Positions 53,578 to 62,455 of a stretch of DNA of 64,000 bases are shown one piece after another (position 1 is the first letter of the stretch; each line of letters begins with the position of its first letter). This stretch comes from an uncultured bacterium (GTDB taxonomy: Bacteria; Patescibacteriota; Minisyncoccia; Phycocordibacterales; UBA9973), in contig CALAYS010000077.1 in NCBI GenBank assembly GCA_937895515.1, positions 1 through 64,000 on the forward strand, given 5' to 3'. The position numbers and the translations under genes were made by a program. The notes beneath the pieces were generated by a model. The model worked only from the letters and a program-made list of their open reading frames with translations. It had not been told where the DNA came from and ran no database searches.

Positions 53578-53987
53578 TTCCTAAAACAGATATTATATTT
53601 GATGATTATGGAGATATACAAATCTCTAATGGAGATATAAAGATAGTATCCAATAGATTATTGATACTAAGACAACATTCAATTGATAGAATAAAATCTT
53701 CATTTGGAGACTACAAACTATACAAGAATCTAGGGGCTGATCTAAATTATTATATTGGCAAACCAATCACAAAAAGCATAGAGTCTCAAATAGAAGAGTC
53801 AATAGTAAGATCTTTGACAATAGATGGATTTTTAGAACGCAGACAGGTGGCCTGTGCTGCAACCTTAATACTTAATGAAGTAGTAATAAAAACAGAAATA
53901 TACTCAGATGCTAGTGGATCATCATCAACATCGTTAACTATAAACGGTATATTTAACACAATAAACGGAGTAGTAAATGTCTATTGA
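53574..53987 (+). CDS. Baseplate wedge protein, gp25/gpW-like
   Basis: 137 aa. DIIFDDYGDIQISNGDIKIVSN, followed by RQHSIDRIKSSFGDYKLY, NLGADLNYYIGKP and IEESIVRSLTIDG, matches the gp25/W (GPW_gp25/DUF2634-like) wedge pattern, whose lysozyme-like fold starts sheath assembly. The J-like wedge gene follows with a short overlap, as in many contractile systems. Confidence 0.76.
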   Translation: MIPKTDIIFDDYGDIQISNGDIKIVSNRLLILRQHSIDRIKSSFGDYKLYKNLGADLNYYIGKPITKSIESQIEESIVRSLTIDGFLERRQVACAATLILNEVVIKTEIYSDASGSSSTSLTINGIFNTINGVVNVY

Positions 53988-55155
53988 TAGAATAAATAAA
54001 AACCTATTATTGATAAATACAATATCAAATATAAATTCAAATCTTGGTATTGATTCAAACTCATTATCATCAAAAACAAAAATGCTTTCAGATGCATTTG
54101 TAGAAGAAGTTGTTACGTGTTCAGCCAATACAGAAGAAGTTCTATCAAGAATATATACATCTAGTGCGACAGGCAAATACCTAGATCTAAATGGAGCAGA
54201 GTGGAATGTTTTTAGAAATCATTTTCCATATGTAACAATAGATGGTGATGCAACATCTTATATATCGCCGCTGAATGCAACAGATGGATTTGATGATCTT
54301 ATAATTGGAAGACAGATAATTGAAGTTGGTGAAAGATTTGAAATTGACAGCAAGTACATTGTTACGTTTTTATCACCAGTTATCATTGCTAGCAAATACG
54401 ATGATGTTGAAATATCTGTAAGAATAGAAGCTGCAGATGGAATGACATCTGTGAATATAAACAAGAATACTAGATTTGAACTGTACAACAACTCAAATCC
54501 ATACCTAGATTACATATCACTAAAAATAACAAACACTATAAATATTCCAATAGAGCCAATGGATGATGATAGATTTAGATACGTAATAGAACAGGAAAAG
54601 TTAAATGTAAATGTGTCTTCACAGCAGGCTATTGCCAATGCCATAAGACCAATCAGATTTGTAAATGGATATCACGTTGTAGAAAATGAAATTGGAACTG
54701 GAATAGTAACAACATATATAGTCTTTGATGAAGACGTATTGCTTGGATCAAATTCAAGATTCATATCTATGGCAAAGTATATGAGTGCAAGACTTGCATC
54801 AGAAACTCCAGGTGGAGTTATACATAATATAGTTCAGCCATATAAGAACCAGTTGAAAATAAGCTATACAAATACTGAATCGGTTATGTCTCCAGATATA
54901 ATAAAAGAAGCAATATTAGAAATTATTTATCAAAATTATAGATATTCAAAGACACAGTTGATAACTGTAGACTCATTAAACAGAGTCCTAATTGCTTCAT
55001 ATAGAGCGCTTTCTGGAGTAGTTATAACTGGTATTGATTTATTCGATCCAAATATAAACGACTACATATACAGAGATGTATTATCAATAGAGCTTGATCA
55101 TAAAACTTATATATCAATAAGTAAGACAGATATAACAGAGAATATTTCATCATGA
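53977..55155 (+). CDS. Baseplate wedge protein, J/gp6-like
   Basis: 392 aa. N-terminal ~100 residues helical (SDAFVEEVVTCSANTEEVLSRI), then the baseplate-J core GKYLDLNGAEWNVFR and ISPLNATDGFDDLIIGRQII, NINKNTRFEL, and the C-terminal YKNQLKISYTNTESVMSPDI region. J/gp6 dimers form the iris of the wedge. Position after the gp25-like gene is standard. Confidence 0.78.
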   Translation: MSIDRINKNLLLINTISNINSNLGIDSNSLSSKTKMLSDAFVEEVVTCSANTEEVLSRIYTSSATGKYLDLNGAEWNVFRNHFPYVTIDGDATSYISPLNATDGFDDLIIGRQIIEVGERFEIDSKYIVTFLSPVIIASKYDDVEISVRIEAADGMTSVNINKNTRFELYNNSNPYLDYISLKITNTINIPIEPMDDDRFRYVIEQEKLNVNVSSQQAIANAIRPIRFVNGYHVVENEIGTGIVTTYIVFDEDVLLGSNSRFISMAKYMSARLASETPGGVIHNIVQPYKNQLKISYTNTESVMSPDIIKEAILEIIYQNYRYSKTQLITVDSLNRVLIASYRALSGVVITGIDLFDPNINDYIYRDVLSIELDHKTYISISKTDITENISS

Positions 55156-56912
55156 AACGAGACTGTACTATAACAATTGATTCAGTTGCCCCATACGTAA
55201 TAGAAACAACAATATCAGCATCAGTTGATGTTCAGCCATATAGTGCAGGCCTTAGATATGTATGGTTTAATGAATCTGGAATACTATACGATGCATATGA
55301 CCTAACAACCATAAATCTTTTAGTGTCGAATACAAAATTCGATAGACTTCTTGGTGTAAGTGTAATAGATGGATCAGAGTCAGTAATAGCATCTATAAAA
55401 TACACTGCACAACACGCAGAAGTGATTCCACAAATTCCAACTGCAATGTCTGGTATAAAGAGAAAACAGGATAATCTAGAATTATATAGATGGCTTTCGT
55501 ATGCGCCAAAGTGGTCATTCGCAAATAAGTCATTCCTATCAAACTATTCAAAACTAACAAGTGGAATATACAATTACGTAAAGAATATAGAAGCAAAACC
55601 AATATACTGTGCTGCATACAATTATGTAAACTCACAAGATACATTTGATTTTAATCCATATATTTTTAAGAAACCTATAGTTAAAGTTCCAAAAGAAGTT
55701 ATAACCAATATGGGTGTGTTTGAATACATTGGACAAAATAATGTTCAGTCTATAAATTCATACCCAATAACCAATATGTATCTTGAGGAAGTAAAGCCAT
55801 TAGTATTTGAATATGAATACGATACAGATCAAGAGTTTAGCAGATTTAAGTTGTCAAAAAATGTATCACTATATATAACATTGACTGACAATATTGAGGC
55901 AGATGTAACAATAGTAGGACTTGATGCAGATGGAAAGCTTATAAAGGATTCAATACATATTCTCCCAAGAATATCCCACAAGACAGTAATGAAGTATAGT
56001 GCAGTAATAGGTATATACAGTAGTGTTTCACTTGTGATATCAACGATGTCAAAATCTGATTCATATGTAAGTGGATATATAGACTATAAGAGAATTACTG
56101 ATATGTCTGGAGATTATTTTGAACCGTTCTTTTCAGTTGATATAGAAGACCCAAATGTATTATGTGTTAAGAAATTAGACGAAAGAGATGTTTACAAATT
56201 CAGACTAGAAAGAGAGATAGATAAATTTGTAGTTACTGAAAATTTAGATATACTATATATATCAAACAACATACTTTATTCCGCAAAACCATATTTTGAT
56301 GTGGCAGCAAATCTAAATATAAATTCAACATACAACAACAATGACATATGTTCAGTTGCATATGACGATGTAACAGATGGCGACAATATAAATTTCATAA
56401 TAAACACTAGTGCAATTAGTGGGATAACAAAACTATTTACAGTCAAGATAGAAAACGGGGCATCTACACAATACCTATCTGGCAATCAATTACTTGTAGC
56501 AGACAAGACAAGTATATCGACAAATGGTATACGTTCAAAAGTACAATTCTCAATACAGAAATTAAACAAAGATCCATACATAGTTAGCATACAGTGTGAG
56601 GGAATAAGAGAAGTATTTCAGTGTGGAGTTATAGACAATAATATAACGTCATATCATCTAAGCGATAACATATATGATCTAAACATATATGATGGCAATG
56701 TAATTATATCAAGCAGTGCAACATCTCAAAATTTAATTGATTCATACACTTCGGGTAAACCAATTGTAGTTGATGCTAATATGGAATATCTTGAAACTGG
56801 AAGTTCAGTATCTATTTTTAAAATACATCCAATAAGAGGATGCTATTCATCTGATGTATCACATATAATTTTTAATACAAAAGTAGACATAGAAGAAGAG
56901 CTTAATGAATAA
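55152..56912 (+). CDS. Large baseplate-region structural protein
   Basis: 586 aa, ATGA overlap with the J-like gene. Central KRKQDNLELYRWLSYAPKWS is helical; the C-terminal ~300 residues are beta-rich. In this position gpI or gp7/gp53-like wedge proteins are usual. No family recognised. Probably a wedge part or fibre attachment protein. Confidence 0.62.
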   Translation: MKRDCTITIDSVAPYVIETTISASVDVQPYSAGLRYVWFNESGILYDAYDLTTINLLVSNTKFDRLLGVSVIDGSESVIASIKYTAQHAEVIPQIPTAMSGIKRKQDNLELYRWLSYAPKWSFANKSFLSNYSKLTSGIYNYVKNIEAKPIYCAAYNYVNSQDTFDFNPYIFKKPIVKVPKEVITNMGVFEYIGQNNVQSINSYPITNMYLEEVKPLVFEYEYDTDQEFSRFKLSKNVSLYITLTDNIEADVTIVGLDADGKLIKDSIHILPRISHKTVMKYSAVIGIYSSVSLVISTMSKSDSYVSGYIDYKRITDMSGDYFEPFFSVDIEDPNVLCVKKLDERDVYKFRLEREIDKFVVTENLDILYISNNILYSAKPYFDVAANLNINSTYNNNDICSVAYDDVTDGDNINFIINTSAISGITKLFTVKIENGASTQYLSGNQLLVADKTSISTNGIRSKVQFSIQKLNKDPYIVSIQCEGIREVFQCGVIDNNITSYHLSDNIYDLNIYDGNVIISSSATSQNLIDSYTSGKPIVVDANMEYLETGSSVSIFKIHPIRGCYSSDVSHIIFNTKVDIEEELNE

Positions 56913-57516
56913 TCTTCAAAAAATAAACCTAAGAGATAGGCCGGAGAAGAAAAACAGCTTATCTCTGTCCAATATAAATTCAGAATTTAAAAAGTCTCCA
57001 GTGATAATAGTAGAATCTGATAAGCATGTAGTTGTAGATGGAATGACATTATCTATAGATGACGTATCAATTGATATTTCAGAAATGAAAATGTATGAAC
57101 TTGTTAAGTATATGAACACAAATGGAGTTGATACAAAATTCATAAATACTGCATATGTAATGTATCCAGCAGTTATGATATCTGATTTTAATTCTCAGAT
57201 ATTACGTATGGAGATAATAAACACAAGTCCAAAAAACATATATGAATTTGGGCTAAAAAATATGTCGGCCATAGTTGGATTATCTGATTCAGTAGAATTC
57301 AATATACAGGAGATATATGACGAAGATGTATCGTATGACTTTGTATTTCAGAATGGAAAAATATATACAAATGCCGCAACAGAATCATATGTCTCGTACA
57401 ATGAAAAATATACAAAATACATAATGTTTATACAATCAGAAAAAGCAATAGTTGCATCAAGTGCATCAGTAGAAAATCAATTAAGTCTTAATATAATAGA
57501 AGAGATGAATACATGA
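56905..57516 (+). CDS. Baseplate-region protein, unknown
   Basis: 203 aa, beta-like, with LSIDDVSIDISEMKMYELVK and FNIQEIYDEDVSYDFVFQNG. No recognised family. Overlaps both neighbours (8 and 4 nt), so made in step with the other baseplate parts. Confidence 0.6.
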   Translation: MNNLQKINLRDRPEKKNSLSLSNINSEFKKSPVIIVESDKHVVVDGMTLSIDDVSIDISEMKMYELVKYMNTNGVDTKFINTAYVMYPAVMISDFNSQILRMEIINTSPKNIYEFGLKNMSAIVGLSDSVEFNIQEIYDEDVSYDFVFQNGKIYTNAATESYVSYNEKYTKYIMFIQSEKAIVASSASVENQLSLNIIEEMNT

Positions 57517-59204
57517 TATCAAAACAATATGATATAGGTGTTAGGCTAGTAGCTAAATTTAGCAATGGTCATACTGAATATGGACAACTTTATGATAATG
57601 AAAATTTATCAAGTCCAATATTTACATTAGTAAATGACAATTGGGACAAGAACTTATCTAATGGCACAGATGGAAATAAGCTAATAAAAGACGGAACAGT
57701 AATATCACTGGAATCATTTGGAGAAGTTCAGGAGTTTAGTTCATATACAGTAATTGATGGAAATGAAGTATACTCAACACCACAGGAAACCAATACATCT
57801 GACACTGCATTCTTATATAAAAGAGTAAACAATCAATCGCATATCCATGCAAAACTAAATATCACAAATAACGACACAAGTCTTATAGATAGCAATCTAC
57901 TGTCAGTAAAAAATATGATGGGAAGTAAAACACTTGATACAAACTTTTCATCAATAAATAGCTACTTAGATAGTTTAGTTGCATCCGATATGATAGAGAA
58001 TCATGACGTTGCATATTTTGATAATGCACGATTCTGTATAACCACAAAGTTCTTTCCAATTCTTCCAAATGTAAAAATATATGGACAAACAAGTCCAGGT
58101 GTTTGGATATCTTTAGATGCAGATATAGAAAAGGTACACACTCTCACAGGAGAGATCTTGATATCAAGAGTTGGCTTAGATAAGGTGAAAATATTCTACT
58201 TCATGATGCCAATAGCAACAAAGAAATCAGAAGTTATTCCATATATAGATGATGATAAAAACTACATGTCTATAAGCAGTTTAAGTGGAAAAGTATTTAT
58301 GGATATTGATTACAGTGGAAATAATCTATACATAGATACAGTAAATCAGAGCAAGATAGAATTGTCCTGTAAAAACGAACACACATCTATAAGCTCAAGT
58401 AAGCAAATAGTTGTAAATGGCAAGGTATCAAACAAATTTAGAAATGATTCAATATATACAATATCTCCATCAACATCCTTAATTAATAATATATATCAAT
58501 CAAATCTATCGGGTGATACAGCAACAGTATCAAATTATGCAGATTCAATAGACATTGTGCTATTTGGAAAATTCACAAATGGAAACGTATCAAGATATGC
58601 ACCATTATCTATTGGTACAGACAGCATAGCAGCCCCATACGCAGCGTTATGTACAACAGATGTATCTTTGTATCAAACCTTACTACATAGCACTGTAGGG
58701 CCTCTTCCAGCAATTGCAAACGGACAAATATCGTATAATATAGATATAGATTTTGCTACAGATGGTTATATAATTCCAATGCCATCAGCAATAGATAAAA
58801 ATTCTATAGCCGTAACAGTTGACGACGGAACTGGTCCAGTAGTATATACCGACTATGAAATAATCAATCCAAACATACTTGTTTTCAATAAGAGATTGAT
58901 AAAGAAAGACAACACATACAATGTTCAGTACACGTCAATAATAAGCCCAATACTATCAATAGTGGATACTATATCAAAAGAAGTGCATCTAGAAATATCC
59001 TCAGATCTATTTGCCCACTATACAGATCTTGAGGGACTACATATTCTTAGCAAAGATAATTGTGAAGTTTCATTTTCTAACAACTTTAATCTAAACTCTG
59101 AACTCGTATTTGCAAACAAATTTAAATTTACAATAACACCAACCAAAAAATATATATATGCCAGCCTGAGTAAATACCAAGCGCTGCTATTCGGAACAAT
59201 ATAA
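57513..59204 (+). CDS. Baseplate-region beta-rich structural protein
   Basis: 563 aa, mostly Ser/Asn/Ile-rich beta sequence. SQSHIHAKL-like section near residues 108-118 (NNQSHIHAKLNITNND) and a C-terminal FKFTITPTKKYIYASLS. No known motif. Coupled to the collar-fibre gene by a TAATG overlap. Probably a peripheral baseplate or fibre-attachment protein. Confidence 0.62.
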   Translation: MISKQYDIGVRLVAKFSNGHTEYGQLYDNENLSSPIFTLVNDNWDKNLSNGTDGNKLIKDGTVISLESFGEVQEFSSYTVIDGNEVYSTPQETNTSDTAFLYKRVNNQSHIHAKLNITNNDTSLIDSNLLSVKNMMGSKTLDTNFSSINSYLDSLVASDMIENHDVAYFDNARFCITTKFFPILPNVKIYGQTSPGVWISLDADIEKVHTLTGEILISRVGLDKVKIFYFMMPIATKKSEVIPYIDDDKNYMSISSLSGKVFMDIDYSGNNLYIDTVNQSKIELSCKNEHTSISSSKQIVVNGKVSNKFRNDSIYTISPSTSLINNIYQSNLSGDTATVSNYADSIDIVLFGKFTNGNVSRYAPLSIGTDSIAAPYAALCTTDVSLYQTLLHSTVGPLPAIANGQISYNIDIDFATDGYIIPMPSAIDKNSIAVTVDDGTGPVVYTDYEIINPNILVFNKRLIKKDNTYNVQYTSIISPILSIVDTISKEVHLEISSDLFAHYTDLEGLHILSKDNCEVSFSNNFNLNSELVFANKFKFTITPTKKYIYASLSKYQALLFGTI

Positions 59205-62200
59205 TGAGTCAATTAACACTAGATACAAATTTGCCAACAATATCATCACTAGATGGATTTATAACTGATGCCGGTATGCTTGAGCTATCAGCAGCAATAG
59301 AAGATTCCGTTAATACAGCAGGAGACGCAATAGGAAACATAAGCGGACTTGGCGATTATCAGTATGATGAAAGAAAGTTTATAAACACAATAGCTTCAAC
59401 AATAGGAACAGAATTAAATGATCCTGCTATACCATTCAACATAGAGATGACAAACGTAACTCACTCTATAGTTCTCGGTGGAGAGACAGAAGCGTATCTT
59501 CCACTTATTCCAACAGGAACTCCGACAATAGATGGATTTGATAGCAATGGAGATCCAATAGCCTATACATTTATACAAAATACCAACTTCTTTATAGATG
59601 GCAGAAAGATAAGATTTAGCAATCCTCCGCATGCATTTCAAATTACGTATACGGGAACATATCCATCTAGCGAATACATATCAGAAGCTGGATATAGACC
59701 AAATATAATTCCAAATCCATTACTTGGCTTAGATTTTGTAAGACCGACACTAACAAATATTTCTGGCAAAATACACGTAACTGTACCATCCGCTAACGCT
59801 CTACAAATAGATTCCAATAATGATATAGCTGATAAGTATGACACATCACTGTCACTATACCTACAACAGTTCATAGATGGATCTGCAACAACAGTATGTC
59901 CATCGGCATACATATCAGCATATAAGTTAAATACTGGAACAGGTAAGTTTGATAAAATTGATTGTGAAAATATTTACATAGTATCTGTATCAGAATTTGC
60001 ACTTGAGACAAATGAAACAATAGATCTTGATAATGATGTGATTATTATCTCTATATCAAATATGACAATTAAAGAATTGTTGTACTTTGCAATACGTGAA
60101 ATACAGGCACATAAACATGATGGCAATGACATATCTTCAGTGCTTAATCACTCTGATCTTATTGGGTTAATACCAGCAGAAAATACAGAAGGTCCAGGAA
60201 TTGTATATGGCAAGTCAAACATAAGAAATAACGATCACCCTCAATATATACACAGAGAAGGATATAGGTATGGATCTCTAGAAATAGATGATGACAATAC
60301 ATATAACAATGCAATGCTTGGTGATTTATTTATTGCATCTACCGATAGTGATGCACTATTTAACAATACATTAGCAAATTCCTTTAGTCTTATATTTGGG
60401 ACAACAGATACGCCTGGCCATACTATAATGAGAAAAGCAGTCCCTTTGAATCATGATGAAGACGTTCTTCAAATATCATCAACTAAGAATGGAATACTAA
60501 TATCAAGCGATCATACTACTACAGGAATGTATGCAGTAGGAATAGAAACTGATGGTGGCGAAATACACAAGATCGGAAATAAGACTGATGATAACGACCT
60601 ACTTGTAAATTCAAACAGTGGGAAAACATCATTTGCTCATTATGACGTGGGCAATGCAGAATACGTATATGAAGATGTGCAGATAGATACCGCAATTGCT
60701 GAAAAAATAAATCTTGGATTAACAAGTGTAGAAAATGTTGCAACTGGTATTAAGATATCATCAACAGATCCAGCAGATATTATGCAATTGTTTGTACCAA
60801 CATCTATAAATATTAGCGGGCTTGGTAATGGTATATCATTTGATTCTGGTATAGATAATTATTCAAAAATGTATGTATCAAAAGATGATGGCACGACACC
60901 AACATTGCTAGATCATAAAACGGTTATTGAAGCTGGAACTGATGGTGTATGGTTTATAAAACATCCGATTGGAGTTGTTACATCAATAGCAGCACAGGAT
61001 AGATCAGATCTATATGTCGGAAAACTAGATTCGTCATCAATATCTTTGTTCAAAGCAACTGATACGGAGAAGAATGGTATAAGATTTGGCAACGATCACA
61101 GAATGTATATGACACCAACTGGTGATTATGCGAATGGCACTCTAGTCGTAGAAGCAAATGCATTTGTAAGCTTTGTTAAACCATCTATTAATATAGAAAT
61201 TGATAACCCAATCTATACAGATGTTAAGGCAGGAACATTCATAGCAGCCACTGGATTCTCTGGTCCAGTTATAAGTCCATCAGCAGTAATTGATTCATTA
61301 ATAATAAATGATTCGCTAACATCAGTATCTGGATCCGTATGTACATTTAATGGAAATGTTTCATTCAATGAAGCAATACAATTCAATGACGATGTATCAA
61401 TTGGTGTATTAACTGTAGCTAATGTTGGTAATTTTACACAACAACTAAATGCAGCATCTGCAAATATAGATATTTTAACAACAGAAGTAACCGCCCTATT
61501 AAAAGGACAGGTTGTAATATCTGAACATTCTTCTAATCCAAGTTCGCTAACAGTAAATGTAGTATCTGATTTTAATAATGAAGTTAATTTCAAAGACAAG
61601 GTTACAATTACAAACGAATTGAATGTAACATCGTCATCAATATTTAACACCATAACAGCTAATAGTGTAACCTCAACAGCTGGATCCTTTACAACACTAT
61701 CAGCAGATAATCTAAATATTGATAATATAAATTGCCAAAGAGTTTCAGCAGGACTTTCAATAGAAACACAGGGAACTCTAAAAGCGTATGGGGAAACTAG
61801 ATTAGGATTTGATGGAAGTGATACCATAATACATGGCAATCTATCAATGGTTACTGGAAATCAACTTGATATCTCATCATGCACGGTAATAAACTTGGAG
61901 ATGCCAACATATACATACGACTTTGATTCATACCCTCCAGATGCTATTGATCCATTAAATGCAAAAGATGCTGTTAATAGAGAATATGTTATAAACACAA
62001 TAATGTCGGCTGGAACACTAAGAATGCTAAAGGCTTCATATCCAGTAGGAACAATTTATCAAAATCTATACAATCAAAACAATCCAGGAGATATAAATGG
62101 CCCATTTGGAACAGATTATTTTGGCGAATGGACAGCATGTGGCGAAGGAATGGTACTAGTTGGAAAAGGCGAACATACAGATGCTAATTTAGAAAGCAGA

Positions 62201-62455
62201 ACCTATAATACGATAGGTGTAACAGGTGGCGAATATAGCCATGCAAACACAGGTTCGGAAAATGGTCCACATACACACTTGTCATCAACATATTTCACAG
62301 GTGGAGGCTACAATAGTGGAACACACCATTATCCATCAGACTATAATGCTGGTCCAGGGTATGCATCATGGTTAACATCTGAATCTGGCGAAGGAGATCC
62401 GCATAATAACGTACAGCCATATATAGTAGTCGCAAGATGGGTTAGATCAGCATGA
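59204..62455 (+). CDS. Baseplate-attached fibre with tail-collar C-terminal domain
   Basis: 1083 aa. The C-terminal ~130 residues are a collar/short-fibre receptor domain: KASYPVGTIYQN, DYFGEWTACGEGMVLVGKGE, GPHTHLSS and NVQPYIVVARW, as in gp12-type and many phage-tail fibre tips, where HTH motifs bind iron. The middle is a beta-helical shaft with H-x-H segments (AHKHDGND; DHPQYIHREGY) and repetitive GNVSFNEAIQFNDDVSIG-like units. Role: short tail fibre or baseplate-to-receptor contact. Confidence 0.75.
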   Translation: MSQLTLDTNLPTISSLDGFITDAGMLELSAAIEDSVNTAGDAIGNISGLGDYQYDERKFINTIASTIGTELNDPAIPFNIEMTNVTHSIVLGGETEAYLPLIPTGTPTIDGFDSNGDPIAYTFIQNTNFFIDGRKIRFSNPPHAFQITYTGTYPSSEYISEAGYRPNIIPNPLLGLDFVRPTLTNISGKIHVTVPSANALQIDSNNDIADKYDTSLSLYLQQFIDGSATTVCPSAYISAYKLNTGTGKFDKIDCENIYIVSVSEFALETNETIDLDNDVIIISISNMTIKELLYFAIREIQAHKHDGNDISSVLNHSDLIGLIPAENTEGPGIVYGKSNIRNNDHPQYIHREGYRYGSLEIDDDNTYNNAMLGDLFIASTDSDALFNNTLANSFSLIFGTTDTPGHTIMRKAVPLNHDEDVLQISSTKNGILISSDHTTTGMYAVGIETDGGEIHKIGNKTDDNDLLVNSNSGKTSFAHYDVGNAEYVYEDVQIDTAIAEKINLGLTSVENVATGIKISSTDPADIMQLFVPTSINISGLGNGISFDSGIDNYSKMYVSKDDGTTPTLLDHKTVIEAGTDGVWFIKHPIGVVTSIAAQDRSDLYVGKLDSSSISLFKATDTEKNGIRFGNDHRMYMTPTGDYANGTLVVEANAFVSFVKPSINIEIDNPIYTDVKAGTFIAATGFSGPVISPSAVIDSLIINDSLTSVSGSVCTFNGNVSFNEAIQFNDDVSIGVLTVANVGNFTQQLNAASANIDILTTEVTALLKGQVVISEHSSNPSSLTVNVVSDFNNEVNFKDKVTITNELNVTSSSIFNTITANSVTSTAGSFTTLSADNLNIDNINCQRVSAGLSIETQGTLKAYGETRLGFDGSDTIIHGNLSMVTGNQLDISSCTVINLEMPTYTYDFDSYPPDAIDPLNAKDAVNREYVINTIMSAGTLRMLKASYPVGTIYQNLYNQNNPGDINGPFGTDYFGEWTACGEGMVLVGKGEHTDANLESRTYNTIGVTGGEYSHANTGSENGPHTHLSSTYFTGGGYNSGTHHYPSDYNAGPGYASWLTSESGEGDPHNNVQPYIVVARWVRSA